Notes: generated by a model not told the origin, from the letters alone. A stretch of DNA of 64,000 nucleotides from FEN-1350 sp964386005 (GCA_964386005.1 CAYLSB010000009.1:37549-101548); one strand, 5' to 3'. Positions 26,486 through 36,160 are shown, counted from the stretch's first letter. Numbers and translations: made by a program.

Positions 26486-28039
26486 ATGGAAAATCATTTT
26501 ACGGCCGTGGACTGGATGGTCATCGCCGCCTATTTCGCGGTCAATGTGTGCATTGGTCTTGCCGTCTATCGCCGAACTCGCAACCCCGAGGCCTTCACCG
26601 CCGCCAAACGCTCGCTTCCCGGCTGGGCGTGCGGCCTTTCCATCTTCGCCACGTATGTCAGCAGCATCAGCTTTCTGGCTCTGCCCGGCAAGGCATTCGC
26701 TTCCAACTGGAATCCCTTCGTCTTCAGCGTATCGCTGCCGTTGACCACTTGGATCGCCGTGCGCTATTTCCTGCCGTGGTACCGTAACGGCGGCGACGTC
26801 TCCGCCTACGCCCATCTCGAACGCCGCTTCGGCCCATGGGCGCGGGCCTATGCGAGTTTCTTTTACCTCTTGACGCAATTGGCGCGCATGGGGGCGGTCA
26901 TGTACCTGATGGCTCTGCCCCTGAGTGTCCTGATGGGCTGGGACATCCGATTGATTATTCTCGTCACCGGAGTCTCCGTCATATTCTATTCCATGCTTGG
27001 CGGCCTGATCGCCGTTATCTGGGCCGATGCATTGCAGGCGATTGTATTAATCATGGGTGCAACGGCCTGCGTGGCTTTTATCTTCTTCAACATGCCCGAA
27101 GGCCCGGGCCAGGTTTTCGCCATCGCCGCCGAGCATCGCAAATTCAGTTTCGGCTCCTTTGGGTCATCCCTGGTTGAACAGACCTTCTGGGTCATGCTGG
27201 TCTATGGCGTCATCATGAACCTGCAAAACTTCGGCATCGATCAGAACTATATCCAGCGCTACATCGCCTCGCGCTCCGACGATCAGGCCCGTCGCAGCGT
27301 CTGGCTCGGCGGTTTGCTGTATGTTCCGGTCTCCGCAGTGTTCTTCCTGATCGGTACGGGTTTATTCGCGTTTTACCAGACGCATCCGGAAGATATGACC
27401 AAGCTGCGGCAGGCCGTGGCCCGTCAGCAGAATCTCGACGCCTCCGCCGCCGAATCCCTGACCGTGGAGCAAATCGGCGACAAGGCCCTGCCCTATTTTA
27501 TCGGCTCGCGTCTTCCGCGGGGATTGACGGGATTGCTGATCGCCGGCATCTTCGCCGCCGCGATGAGCACAATTTCCACGTCTCTGAACTCCTCGGCCAC
27601 GCTGATCCTTACCGAAATCTATCAGCGATATTTCAAACCCGACGCAACGGCTAAGCAGTCCATGATCGTTCTTTATATCGCGAGTATTCTCTGGGGCGGC
27701 CTGGGAACCGCGATGGGCTTTCTGCTGATCTCCATCACCAGCGCCCTGGATACCTGGTGGCTTTTGTCGGGCATCTTCAGCGGCGGAATGCTGGGATTGT
27801 TTCTAATGGGCCGGATACTCAGACGGCCGAACAACACCGCCGCCATCCTCGCCGTAATTCTCGGAGTCCTTGTCATTCTCTGGATGACCCTTTCTCCCAA
27901 AATCGAGTCGTTACCGCAATCGATGCGGTATCGCGCCCATCCCTTCCTGATTCCTGTCTTCGGAACAACGATCATCTTCATCCTCGGTTTGTTGTTATCC
28001 GGTTGGTGGAATCGTTACCGCAAAGGGCGACAAGGATGA
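26486..28039 (+). CDS. Sodium:solute symporter (SSS family)
   Basis: A 517-residue membrane protein with about 13 hydrophobic segments and the SSS hallmarks: RRTRNPEAFTAAKRSLPGWACGLSIFATYVSS near the N-terminus, the GLI/GGL loops and GLTGLLIAGIFAAAMSTISTSLNSSATL around the Na2 site. The family uses a sodium gradient to import sugars, sialic acid or other organic solutes. It overlaps the MFS gene by 4 bases (ATGA at 28036) and lies downstream of the fucosidase, so a glycan-derived substrate is likely; which one cannot be read. Confidence 0.9.
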   Translation: MENHFTAVDWMVIAAYFAVNVCIGLAVYRRTRNPEAFTAAKRSLPGWACGLSIFATYVSSISFLALPGKAFASNWNPFVFSVSLPLTTWIAVRYFLPWYRNGGDVSAYAHLERRFGPWARAYASFFYLLTQLARMGAVMYLMALPLSVLMGWDIRLIILVTGVSVIFYSMLGGLIAVIWADALQAIVLIMGATACVAFIFFNMPEGPGQVFAIAAEHRKFSFGSFGSSLVEQTFWVMLVYGVIMNLQNFGIDQNYIQRYIASRSDDQARRSVWLGGLLYVPVSAVFFLIGTGLFAFYQTHPEDMTKLRQAVARQQNLDASAAESLTVEQIGDKALPYFIGSRLPRGLTGLLIAGIFAAAMSTISTSLNSSATLILTEIYQRYFKPDATAKQSMIVLYIASILWGGLGTAMGFLLISITSALDTWWLLSGIFSGGMLGLFLMGRILRRPNNTAAILAVILGVLVILWMTLSPKIESLPQSMRYRAHPFLIPVFGTTIIFILGLLLSGWWNRYRKGRQG

Positions 28040-29316
28040 CACGGCTGGATGATCGTCCTTGTCATTCTTCGCCCTATCGCTGGCTGATCCTTTCTCTAAT
28101 TTTTCTATTAACCACCAACAATTACCTGATACGAACGGCCCTCGGCGTGGTGTCCACAATCGTCCGGGGAGATCTGGAGTTGGACGAAGTTCACTACGGC
28201 TATGTCCTGACGGCCTTCAGCATCACCTACGCCGCGGGATTTCTTTTCGCCGGCCGGCTCGTCGATTGGCTGGGCGTGCGAATGGGATTATTCCTTTCGA
28301 CGATGGCCTGGTCGCTCTTCGGCACGGCCGTCGGATTCAGCGGATCGTGGATCTCCCTGATGGGATGGCGCGGCCTTCTGGGAGCGGCGCAAAGCGCACA
28401 TTTTCCCGCCGCGATCAAATCCGTCTCCGAATGGTTTGCGCCGCGACAGCGCGCCCTGGCCACCTCGCTGTTTAACAGCGGTCCCCACATTGCCCTCGTC
28501 CTCGGCCCTCCGATCGTCGCCTGGATAACGCGCCGCTACGGTTGGCGGACCATGTATTCGATTGTGGGTCTGTCCGGAATTCCGCTGGCGGTCCTGTGGT
28601 GGCTGTTGGCGCGAAGCCCGGAAACGCAACCGTCCCGCTTGGTACGGTCCGCTCCCGTCGAATCGGCCGCACCAAAGGTTCCTGTTCGCGAAATCCTGCG
28701 CAACCGTGCCGCCTGGGGCATCATGATCGGAAAATTCTGCGCCGATCCCGTCTGGTGGTTCTACATCTTCTGGCTGCCGTCGTATCTCGATAAACGCTAT
28801 GGTTTGGATCTCGAGGAAATTGGTTATGCTTTTCCGATCATCTATGCACTGGCGATCGTGATGGCCAACGTGGCGGGATGGTATGCCGGCCGATTAATCG
28901 ATCGCGGTCGAACAAAGTTCGACGCACGCAAACGGGTCATGATGATCTGCGCCGTGTGCATGCCGATCACGGCCGCGGCCGGGTTCACCCCGTGGCCGTG
29001 GATGGTCATCCTCCTGGTCAGTCTGGCCGCCGGCGCCCACAGCGGCTGGTCCGCCAACATCTTCACGCTCTGTTCCGATTGTTTCCCCTCCCGGGCCGTC
29101 GGAACGGTTGCGGGCCTTGCGGGTTTTGCCGGCGGTGTCGGCGGAATTGTCCTGTCGTCCCTGGCGCCGGGATATATCATCAAATATTTCGGCTATATCC
29201 CGATCTTTATCCTGATGGGTCTGCTGCACCCATTGGCGCTGTGTGTTATTCATTGGACCATCCGGCCACCGTCCGCTTCATCGACTTCCTCATTGGAATT
29301 AGGATTTCGAAGATGA
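28036..29316 (+). CDS. MFS transporter of the hexuronate/anion:cation symporter type
   Basis: A 426-residue protein with 12 predicted membrane segments in two bundles and a loop motif GRLVDWLGVRMGL after segment 2, as in the major facilitator family. The SVSEWFAPRQRALATSLFNSG stretch is typical of the ExuT/anion:cation symporter group, which moves hexuronates or related acids. The start at 28036 overlaps the symporter stop, and its own stop overlaps the next start (29313-29316), giving a tightly coupled three-gene unit. The frame is open far upstream, but that part is inside the symporter gene. Confidence 0.87.
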   Translation: MTRLDDRPCHSSPYRWLILSLIFLLTTNNYLIRTALGVVSTIVRGDLELDEVHYGYVLTAFSITYAAGFLFAGRLVDWLGVRMGLFLSTMAWSLFGTAVGFSGSWISLMGWRGLLGAAQSAHFPAAIKSVSEWFAPRQRALATSLFNSGPHIALVLGPPIVAWITRRYGWRTMYSIVGLSGIPLAVLWWLLARSPETQPSRLVRSAPVESAAPKVPVREILRNRAAWGIMIGKFCADPVWWFYIFWLPSYLDKRYGLDLEEIGYAFPIIYALAIVMANVAGWYAGRLIDRGRTKFDARKRVMMICAVCMPITAAAGFTPWPWMVILLVSLAAGAHSGWSANIFTLCSDCFPSRAVGTVAGLAGFAGGVGGIVLSSLAPGYIIKYFGYIPIFILMGLLHPLALCVIHWTIRPPSASSTSSLELGFRR

Positions 29317-30551
29317 ATACGATAGAGATGACAAGCCGCCGGCGGATCGATGCGGCGTTGAATCATCAGCCGACCGACCGCGTCCCCATCGACTTCGGCG
29401 CCAGCCGTGTGACGGGCATCGCCGCGATTGCCTACGCCAAACTCCTCCGTCATCTCGGCATCGAAGAAACCATTCGCCTCTATGATATCAAGCAGCAACT
29501 GGCCGTCGCCTCGCCGGAGGTAGTCGAACGGCTTGGCGGCGATGTCCTGCCGATTCACCGACTGGGCCCGACGACCGGCATGCCGTTTCTCGCCATCGAC
29601 CGCTGGAAGAACGGCCGACTGACCGACGGTACCCCGTGCCTTGTACCCGAAGCGTATGAACCGATCTTTCAATCCGACGGCACGATCGAGATTCTATATG
29701 AGGGGAAAACTTTTGCACGACGTACGCCCTTCTCATTGTACTTTGATGTCTGCCGCGCCCCATTGAAGGATGCACAGACCGTGGCGGATATCGAAGCATG
29801 GCAATTTCCCGATTCCTGGTCGGCTCGCGAAGAACGTTATGTTCGCGATCAGATAACCGCCGCAACAAAAACCGATAAGGCCCTGTTTGGTTCGCTGCCT
29901 TTGTTGAACGGTTCCTTTTTCGAAATCGGCGCAACGCTGTTCGGATACGAAACCTTCATGATGAACCTGGTCCTGCGGCCGGAAATGATCGAGGTCTTTC
30001 TGGATCGATTGCTCGCGCATGATCTGGAAATTCTCGAGCCCTTCCTGCGAATCGCCGGCCCGCATCTTTCCGCCGTACAGATGAACGACGACTTCGGCGC
30101 CCAGGAGGCCCTCCAGGTTTCGCCGCGGATGTACCGCGATCTCTTCAAGCCGCGCCAGCGCCGCTGGATCGAATTCGTCAAGGCCCGCACGAGCGCGAAA
30201 ATATTTCTCCACTGCGACGGCGCCGTCGAGGAGTTACTCGATGATTTCATCGAGATCGGCATCGACATCCTCAATCCGCTCCAGACCTCCGCGCGCGGGA
30301 TGGTTCCGCAAACCATCAAATCCAAATACGGCCGGAATCTGTCCTTCTGGGGCGGAGGCGTCGAAACGCAAAGCACGCTGCCCTTCGGTTCGCTCGACCA
30401 AATCCGCGCCGAGGTCCGATCCCGCATCGATATTCTTTCGCCCGGCGGCGGATTTGTGTTTTCGCCGATCCATAATATCCAGGCCGACATCGCGCCGGAA
30501 AAAATCCTGGCCGTCTTTGACGCCGCGCAAAACACGCCGCCTTCCTATTGA
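29313..30551 (+). CDS. Uroporphyrinogen decarboxylase-family protein
   Basis: A 412-residue protein of the URO-D/cobalamin-methyltransferase fold. Supporting stretches are the opening SRRRIDAALNHQPTDRVPIDFG, the RLGGDVLPIH segment, the central DDFGAQEALQVSPRMYRDLFKPRQRRWIEF and the C-terminal HCDGAVEELLDDFIEIGIDILNPLQ. Such COG0407 members in sugar-utilisation loci are mostly not haem-pathway enzymes; some are methyltransferases. It is the third gene of the symporter-MFS unit, coupled by an ATGA overlap. The exact reaction cannot be assigned. Confidence 0.8.
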   Translation: MNTIEMTSRRRIDAALNHQPTDRVPIDFGASRVTGIAAIAYAKLLRHLGIEETIRLYDIKQQLAVASPEVVERLGGDVLPIHRLGPTTGMPFLAIDRWKNGRLTDGTPCLVPEAYEPIFQSDGTIEILYEGKTFARRTPFSLYFDVCRAPLKDAQTVADIEAWQFPDSWSAREERYVRDQITAATKTDKALFGSLPLLNGSFFEIGATLFGYETFMMNLVLRPEMIEVFLDRLLAHDLEILEPFLRIAGPHLSAVQMNDDFGAQEALQVSPRMYRDLFKPRQRRWIEFVKARTSAKIFLHCDGAVEELLDDFIEIGIDILNPLQTSARGMVPQTIKSKYGRNLSFWGGGVETQSTLPFGSLDQIRAEVRSRIDILSPGGGFVFSPIHNIQADIAPEKILAVFDAAQNTPPSY

Positions 30552-30576
30552 ACGCCCGTCAACAAACCGTTATACT
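30548..30576 (+). promoter_or_regulatory. Putative sigma70 promoter of the Gfo/Idh/MocA gene
   Basis: TTGAAC (30548-30553) and TATACT (30571-30576) are 17 bases apart, right at the end of the URO-D-family gene and about 60 bases before the next start at 30637. Confidence 0.5.
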
Positions 30577-30636
30577 GCTCGTTGGAATCCGGAATGGATG
30601 GATAACTTCGAACCCCATGAATCGAAAGGATCGCCC

Positions 30637-31998
30637 ATGACTCTCACTCGTCGAACCATGCTCAAAACCTCCGCCGCCGCCGTAACCGGCCTTCGTTTGT
30701 GGGGTACCTCCACCGCCTGGGCCGCGGCCTCGGATCGTGTCCGCATCGCCGTTATCGGCATCCACGGCATGGGCCAAAGCCACATCGCCGCCTACAATGC
30801 CATCGAAAATGTCCGGGTCGTCGCCCTGTGCGATATCGACGAATCGCTTTTCGACGGCGTGGTACAAAAACACTTCATCGCCAAGAACCTCCCCAAACCC
30901 AAACTCTATACCGACATCCGCAAACTCCTCGAAGATAAAGACATCGACGCGGTTTCGGTCGTCACGCCCAACCACTGGCATGCGCTCGCCTCCATCTGGT
31001 CGATCCAGGCCGGAAAACATGTCTCCGTGGAAAAGCCCTGTTGCCACAATGTCTTCGAAGGCCAAAAACTCGTCGAGGCCTCGCGCAAATACGATGTTCT
31101 CGTTCAGGATGGCGCCGAGCAGCGGAGCAATCCCGGCGCTCAGTCGGCCGCGAAGTTTCTCGCCGAAGGCGGTCTCGGTGAAGTGTACCTGTCCAAGGGA
31201 ATGTGCTACAAATGGCGGCCGACCATCGGCAAAACGCCCGACGAACCCGTGCCCGCCGGCGTTCACTACGATTTGTGGCTCGGCCCGGCTCCGCAAAGGC
31301 CCTTCAACAAAAACCGCTTCCACTACAACTGGCACTGGAACTGGGACTACGGCAACGGCGACATCGGCAATCAGGGCGTCCACGAAGTCGATGTCGCACG
31401 CTGGCTGCTGGGCGTTCAACTGCCCACGCGCGTTTGCGCGATGGGCGGACACTTCATGTTCGACGACGACCAGAACACGCCCAACACGCTGATGGCCGTG
31501 TTCGAATTTCCCAACGAATCCGGCGGCGGCGACAAAAAGAAAATCATGCAGTTTGAGGTCCGCCACTGGATCAGCAATCGCGAGGATCCCTTCCTGATCC
31601 AAAAGAACGCCGCGGATCCGACTCAATACATGGTCAGCTCCGACAACACGGTGGGCAATCTCGTCTTCGGCTCCAAAGGGTACATGGTCAAGGATGTCGC
31701 GCATTGGCAGGCATTCCTCGGCCAGGATCGCAAACCCGGCCCGACCGGCAAAGGCGAAGCCAACCACTACAAGGTCTTCACCGACGCCATCCGCAATCCC
31801 GATCCGCGGACCTTCAATAAAAGCATCGAGGAGGGCTTCTACTCCTGCGCCCTGGTCCACCTGGCCAACATCTCCTATCGTCTCGGCCGGTCGCTAAATT
31901 TCGATCCAAAAACGATGCGGTTTGTCAACGATTATCAAGCCGACGCGATGCTCACCCGCGATTATCGCAAACCCTTCGTCGTTCCCGATAAAGTATAA
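30637..31998 (+). CDS. Tat-exported Gfo/Idh/MocA-family oxidoreductase
   Basis: A 453-residue NAD(P)-dependent oxidoreductase. It opens with a twin-arginine leader (LTRRTMLKTSAAAVTGL), then a Rossmann fold with VRIAVIGIHGMGQSH, the EKP motif (HVSVEKPCCHN) and the C-terminal Gfo/Idh fold with GNQGVHEVDVARW. Family members oxidise or isomerise sugars, and those with Tat leaders carry their NAD cofactor to the periplasm. AAAGGA lies 6 bases before the ATG. The frame is open over the preceding 130 codons, but those lie inside the URO-D-family gene. Confidence 0.88.
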   Translation: MTLTRRTMLKTSAAAVTGLRLWGTSTAWAAASDRVRIAVIGIHGMGQSHIAAYNAIENVRVVALCDIDESLFDGVVQKHFIAKNLPKPKLYTDIRKLLEDKDIDAVSVVTPNHWHALASIWSIQAGKHVSVEKPCCHNVFEGQKLVEASRKYDVLVQDGAEQRSNPGAQSAAKFLAEGGLGEVYLSKGMCYKWRPTIGKTPDEPVPAGVHYDLWLGPAPQRPFNKNRFHYNWHWNWDYGNGDIGNQGVHEVDVARWLLGVQLPTRVCAMGGHFMFDDDQNTPNTLMAVFEFPNESGGGDKKKIMQFEVRHWISNREDPFLIQKNAADPTQYMVSSDNTVGNLVFGSKGYMVKDVAHWQAFLGQDRKPGPTGKGEANHYKVFTDAIRNPDPRTFNKSIEEGFYSCALVHLANISYRLGRSLNFDPKTMRFVNDYQADAMLTRDYRKPFVVPDKV

Positions 31999-32290
31999 TT
32001 GATAAGTCGATTCGCCGGGCGGCAGCCGAAGAATTTCCGGGTGGCAGCCGCCGAGCGCAAGCGAGGTGGATGATCCTTCATAGAGGATGATCCCCATCCA
32101 TCCTGTCGCAAACCTTTTTCCGCTTTTACTAAAGGGCTCTAATGCACTCAGATTGTCATTCCGGCGAAAGCCGGAATCCAGAAACGACGGTGGGAGGTTC
32201 ATGATGTATCGTTAGAACTTCAACGGTATAATGAATGGATCGATTCGGTTCGATTCGGAATCCATCCGGATATTTTTTATGGCGCGTCCG
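31999..32290. repeat. Gene-free stretch with GGTGGCAG element and ATTCC palindrome
   Basis: 32039-32071 holds a GGGTGGCAGCCGCCGAGCG element ending GAGGTGGATG, of the family also seen at 54112, 57134, 59352, 61964 and 63809. 32158-32177 is an ATTCC-N-GGAAT palindrome. No gene is visible. Confidence 0.6.
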
Positions 32291-32313
32291 GTATGTCTTT
32301 TCCCTGTTTTTCA

Positions 32314-32343
32314 TTGACTCAGACAGGGTTCTGCCGATACAAT
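32314..32343 (+). promoter_or_regulatory. Putative sigma70 promoter of the pseudopilin gene
   Basis: TTGACT (32314-32319) and TACAAT (32338-32343) are 18 bases apart, 82 bases before the start at 32425. Confidence 0.55.
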
Positions 32344-32424
32344 GGTTTGGTCCATAAGCCGGGCCGACTGGTTTCAGGGAGTCCTGCGATACCTTCGGTT
32401 GGCTGTTTTTTTCAGAGGCCATGT

Positions 32425-33231
32425 ATGAAAACGAAACGCGCCTTCACGCTCATCGAGCTTTTGGTTGTCATCGCCGTCATCGGAGTCCTCCTGGCGGTTC
32501 TGATCCCCAGTTTACAAAAGGCCAAAGATCTGGCGAAACGAACCATCTGTCTCGCTAACCTCCATGCTCTCGGTCAGGCATGGGTTCTCTACGCCGATCA
32601 GAACGACGGACGGCTTGTCAATTCCAAGACCGCTCGGGTCGTTGAAGTCCCTTCAGCCGGAGGCAGCACGTTTGTTATGAATACGACTACCTACCATAAT
32701 GAAACGACCTGGGTAGGTTGGTGGGATGGCGATCCGTTGAATACGAAGGCCACAGAGGCCTGTTTAAAGTTGGGAGCCCTCTACCCGATCGTGGAATCGA
32801 CGAAGGTGTATCGATGTCCCGTCGGAATGAAAGACCAGTACCGAACCTGTTCTATACCTGATGCCATGAACGGTCATGATGGATTTACAATTGCAGCCGG
32901 CTATAATCCTCCCGGAAAGGTCGTTCGGAAGATGTCCGAACTTCGCTCGCCGGGTTCCCGAATGAGTTTCATCGATGAAGGACTCGCTTCGACGGAAAGC
33001 TGGACCATCTACCCCGACCGCGTTTCATGGTGGGACGCTCCGCCCGTCCGTCATGGAGAGGGTACCACCGTCGCCATGGCTGACGGCAGTGCCGAGTACT
33101 GGAAGTGGCATGATCAGGATACCCTCGATTTCGCCAAGGGCATCTTGACTGATCCGGTCTCAACGGCATTGAATAATCCGGATTTCACCAAGCTTCAAAT
33201 AGCCTGCTGGGGTAAAGCCGCTCCCCAATAA
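32425..33231 (+). CDS. Type II secretion pseudopilin-like protein (DUF1559-like)
   Basis: A 268-residue protein with a class III prepilin signal: KTKRAFTLIELLVVIAVIGVL, cleaved before Phe with Glu at position 5 of the mature protein. The C-terminal part has the family pattern of paired cysteines (around TKVYRCPVGMKDQYRTC) and HGEGTTVAMADGSAEYW, the H-G-x4-A/F-x-DG turn common in planctomycete pseudopilin-like proteins. Its role may be assembly of a surface filament or secretion pseudopilus. ATG 32425 has CAGAGG upstream; the frame is open earlier but lacks a leader. It is monocistronic here. Confidence 0.85.
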   Translation: MKTKRAFTLIELLVVIAVIGVLLAVLIPSLQKAKDLAKRTICLANLHALGQAWVLYADQNDGRLVNSKTARVVEVPSAGGSTFVMNTTTYHNETTWVGWWDGDPLNTKATEACLKLGALYPIVESTKVYRCPVGMKDQYRTCSIPDAMNGHDGFTIAAGYNPPGKVVRKMSELRSPGSRMSFIDEGLASTESWTIYPDRVSWWDAPPVRHGEGTTVAMADGSAEYWKWHDQDTLDFAKGILTDPVSTALNNPDFTKLQIACWGKAAPQ

Positions 33232-33250
33232 TTTAAGCGGGGGTTCCTTC

Positions 33251-33273
33251 GTAGGGGCGGACGGCGTCCGCCC
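33251..33273. repeat. GTAG-headed hairpin
   Basis: One copy of the GTAGGGGCGGAC palindrome, alone, between the pseudopilin gene and the dockerin-like relic. Other copies: 23613, 25103, 38599 and 57191. Confidence 0.8.
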
Positions 33274-33291
33274 GTTGTCCCGTTACCTCAT

Positions 33292-33420
33292 TCAGTTCTG
33301 CGCCATCACCGCCAAATCAGCCAGATCGATCGCACCATTCACATGCAGATCGTACTGAGCATTCCATCCGGTCTGAGGGGATGAAATCCGCTGAAGCCCT
33401 ATAACGATTTCGATCGGACA
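33292..33420 (-). pseudogene. Relic of a dockerin-like module after the sialidase gene
   Basis: On the minus strand the frame ending at the stop 33292-33294 reads QTGWNAQYDLHVNGAIDLAD and then LAVMAQN. That is the second half of the dockerin-like module seen on the protease and SUMF1 genes. It has no start codon and lies one base out of frame with the sialidase stop at 33422. It is most simply the remains of a C-terminal dockerin lost from that gene by a frameshift, or a sequencing error there. Confidence 0.5.
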
Positions 33421-33421
33421 T

Positions 33422-34501
33422 TCACTCCAGCGGCAAAAATTCCGGGCCGTCCGGCTTCAACCGAAATCGTCGCGCACGGACGGCGCTGCCCTGGCCCTCT
33501 TCGTAATAGACCACCAGCACCGTGTGGTCATTAAGTTCTATCGTCGAAGCGTAGGCGCCGATAGTGCTATCGATATTGTACGGCCCCTGCCAGGTCTTGC
33601 ACTCGTCGCGGCTGACATGCAACTCAGTCTTGGGCAGCCGATGCGTCAGCAGAATCTCCCCGCCCGAGAGCCGCGTAAAATGCGGACAATGGCCGGGAAA
33701 GCCGATGTCTTTCACCGCCGACCATGTCAGGCCCTTGTCGGCGCTTGTCGCATAATGCATATTCACGTTTCCGCCCCGCAATGCCGCGTAAAGCGTTCCA
33801 TCCCTGAGCAATACAAAATCCGTTTCGGCATCGAGCCGTATGCCGCTATCTTTGCCGATGGGGATCGGAGCGCACCACGTCTTGCCGCCGTCGGTGGATC
33901 GGATGATACCGCCATAGGCCGTGGGGCCCTCTTCGTGATAAACGCCGAGGATCCGCGTGCCATCCGGCAGTTCGCGCACCGGCGCCGAGCTGGGCCAGTC
34001 CTGTGCGACGACGCGATGCCGGCTCTCCCAGCTCTTGCCGCCGTCTTGCGAGGCGACAAGCGAAGTTGCGCATCGAACGCGCTTGTCATCGAAAACCTCG
34101 TAGGTAAAGAAACTGCACACAACAGTCCCGTCGCGCATCTGCGCGATATGCGGGTCGCGGTCATCCAGCGGGCTGTCATACAAAACCTGCGGCACAGTCC
34201 ATGATTTTCCTTCATCGCTCGAACGGACCATGCAGATTCGCCCGCCCTTCGGAAAATCTTCCTTGGGCAGCGACACATGGCCGTAGCCGGCGTAGAACAC
34301 GCACAATAGATCGCCATGGCTCAATCGGCAGATATCGGTGAACGCCTGATAGGTTCCCGCCGCTTCGCCGCGCGAGATCACCTTCGGCGCCGGCGGCGTC
34401 AATATCGTTTCTTCGGCGGCAAATGTTTTGACCAGCATGAATGTCGCCAATGAAAAGATAACCGATATTACAAACCATAAATACACACTTTTTTTCTTCA
34501 T
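33422..34501 (-). CDS. Exported sialidase-like BNR/Asp-box protein
   Basis: A 359-residue beta-propeller with a signal peptide (MKKKSVYLWFVISVIFSLATFML). It has five Asp-boxes: SSDEGKSW, SQDGGKSW, STDGGKTW, SADKGLTW and a weaker SRDECKTW, as expected of the exo-alpha-sialidase superfamily. It follows the sulfatase gene with an 18-base gap and is probably transcribed with it. The pairing suggests processing of a sulfated, possibly sialylated glycan. A dockerin-like fragment in another frame follows its stop codon. Confidence 0.82.
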   Translation of the reverse strand: MKKKSVYLWFVISVIFSLATFMLVKTFAAEETILTPPAPKVISRGEAAGTYQAFTDICRLSHGDLLCVFYAGYGHVSLPKEDFPKGGRICMVRSSDEGKSWTVPQVLYDSPLDDRDPHIAQMRDGTVVCSFFTYEVFDDKRVRCATSLVASQDGGKSWESRHRVVAQDWPSSAPVRELPDGTRILGVYHEEGPTAYGGIIRSTDGGKTWCAPIPIGKDSGIRLDAETDFVLLRDGTLYAALRGGNVNMHYATSADKGLTWSAVKDIGFPGHCPHFTRLSGGEILLTHRLPKTELHVSRDECKTWQGPYNIDSTIGAYASTIELNDHTVLVVYYEEGQGSAVRARRFRLKPDGPEFLPLE

Positions 34502-34519
34502 GCTCCTTCTCCTTTTGTT

Positions 34520-36160
34520 TTATCCTTCTTTTTTCGGGGCCGGTCCCGCCTGTCGCCGGAATTCGTCTTCGGTCTTTTGCCACACTTGGGCCATCTCGCG
34601 GACCCGGTCGGGATTTACGGCCGCAAGATCTTTCATCTCGCATCGATCCGTCTTGAGATCATACAGTTCCCACGGCCCGGATTCACCCTTGGCGACGAGC
34701 TTCCAATCGCCGACGCGGATCGCACGGTTGCTTGTGTGATGAAAGAACAGAAACTCGTGATCCACACTGCCATCCTTGGCAAACGCGGGCGCTAAACTTT
34801 TGCCCGGCAGCGCCGGGGCGTCCGGATCGGCCGGCCGGAATTCCTTTGCCGGCACGCCCGCCAGATCGAGAACCGTTGGCAGGATGTCAATGAAATGGCA
34901 GGGATTGTGGCGAAGCTCGTTGGCCACCGGGATCCCCTTCGGCCAGTGGACGATCAGCGGCGATGAAATGCCGCCCTCATGATTCCAATGTTTGTGCAGC
35001 CGATATGGTGAATTTGCCGCGCTCGACCACCCCGGACCCAGACACAAGTACGACGCCGCCGATCCCGGCGGAGCCGACGGATTGTGCTTGTCGCCGCGGA
35101 TAATCTGTTCGGCACTGGCGCCGTTGTCGGAGACGAACACAATCACCGTGTTGTCCGTCGCGCCCATCGATGCGATCTGCTCGAGCACGCGCCCGATCTC
35201 GCGATCCATCCGATCGATCATCGCCGCGTGGATCGCCATCTTGGTCGCCTGAAAATGTTTCTGCTCATCCGTCAGCGTCGCCCAGGGTCCCGCACGGTCC
35301 GCCTCACCCGGGCCGATCTGCTCGCGCAGCTGATCGCCCGCCAGGTTCCACGACGGAATCGTCTCCGGCTCCAGCGCCGACAATCCGCAATTCACCAGCC
35401 CCATCTTTCGCATCCGTTCCCATCGCCGCTTTCGTACGGCGTCCCACCCTTCAAGATAACGATCGCGGTACCGCGCAATATCCTCCGGCAAGGCGTGCAG
35501 CGGAAAATGCGGTGCAAGAAACGCCAGATAACAATAGAACGGCGCGTCCGGACACTTGGCAGCATTTTCCTTGAGGAAGTCAATCGCATACTGCGCGATC
35601 GCTGTAGAGTTGTAATAGCCCGTTCCCGGCTGCACCGATTCGAGTTTTCGATCGTCGAGCTCATGTTTCTGCGGCGCAAAGTATCGATCATGGTCGTGCA
35701 GCAGATACGAATGATCAAATCCGCCGTCGGCGACGGCCCTGGGCGCGCCCGTCAAATGCCACTTTCCGGAATGATAACATCGATAACCCTGCGGCTTGAG
35801 ATAGTGCGGCGCAATCCGCGTCCATGCAGGCAATGTCCCCTGCGGCGGATCCATCCGGACCTGCTGCGGATAATAGCCCGTGAGCAAGCTCGTCCGCGAC
35901 GGCCAGCATCGCCCCGTCGAGTAACACTGCGTGAATCGCAAACCTTCCGCCGCCATCTTGTCCAGATTCGGCGTCTTTATTTCCCCGCCGTAACAACCCG
36001 CATCGGAATAGCCCATATCATCGGCCACGATGATCAGAAAATTCGGCTTCCTCCGGCCGGTTATATTCTCCGCCGCCGTTCCAAACTTTCCCGCCGTCGC
36101 AACAATTCCCGCCGCCATCAGCGACTTCATAAACTCGCGCCGTGAAAACTGTGTGGCCAT
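34520..36160 (-). CDS. Exported arylsulfatase (type I, formylglycine-dependent)
   Basis: A 546-residue sulfatase. The leader has a twin-arginine motif (FSRREFMKSLMAAG). Asp47-Asp48 (IVADDMGYSD) bind calcium, and Cys85 in CWPSR is the residue converted to formylglycine, followed by TSLLTGYYP. GKWHL and the C-terminal Asp-Asn region VSDNGAS complete the active site. It needs a maturation enzyme; the SUMF1 protein in this window lacks one catalytic cysteine, so this role is probably filled elsewhere in the genome. It leads a sulfatase-sialidase pair. Confidence 0.93.
   Translation of the reverse strand: MATQFSRREFMKSLMAAGIVATAGKFGTAAENITGRRKPNFLIIVADDMGYSDAGCYGGEIKTPNLDKMAAEGLRFTQCYSTGRCWPSRTSLLTGYYPQQVRMDPPQGTLPAWTRIAPHYLKPQGYRCYHSGKWHLTGAPRAVADGGFDHSYLLHDHDRYFAPQKHELDDRKLESVQPGTGYYNSTAIAQYAIDFLKENAAKCPDAPFYCYLAFLAPHFPLHALPEDIARYRDRYLEGWDAVRKRRWERMRKMGLVNCGLSALEPETIPSWNLAGDQLREQIGPGEADRAGPWATLTDEQKHFQATKMAIHAAMIDRMDREIGRVLEQIASMGATDNTVIVFVSDNGASAEQIIRGDKHNPSAPPGSAASYLCLGPGWSSAANSPYRLHKHWNHEGGISSPLIVHWPKGIPVANELRHNPCHFIDILPTVLDLAGVPAKEFRPADPDAPALPGKSLAPAFAKDGSVDHEFLFFHHTSNRAIRVGDWKLVAKGESGPWELYDLKTDRCEMKDLAAVNPDRVREMAQVWQKTEDEFRRQAGPAPKKEG

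Noticed and set aside
30559..31860. 433-codon minus-strand frame
   Set aside because: Opposite the Gfo/Idh/MocA gene with its Tat leader and EKP motif.
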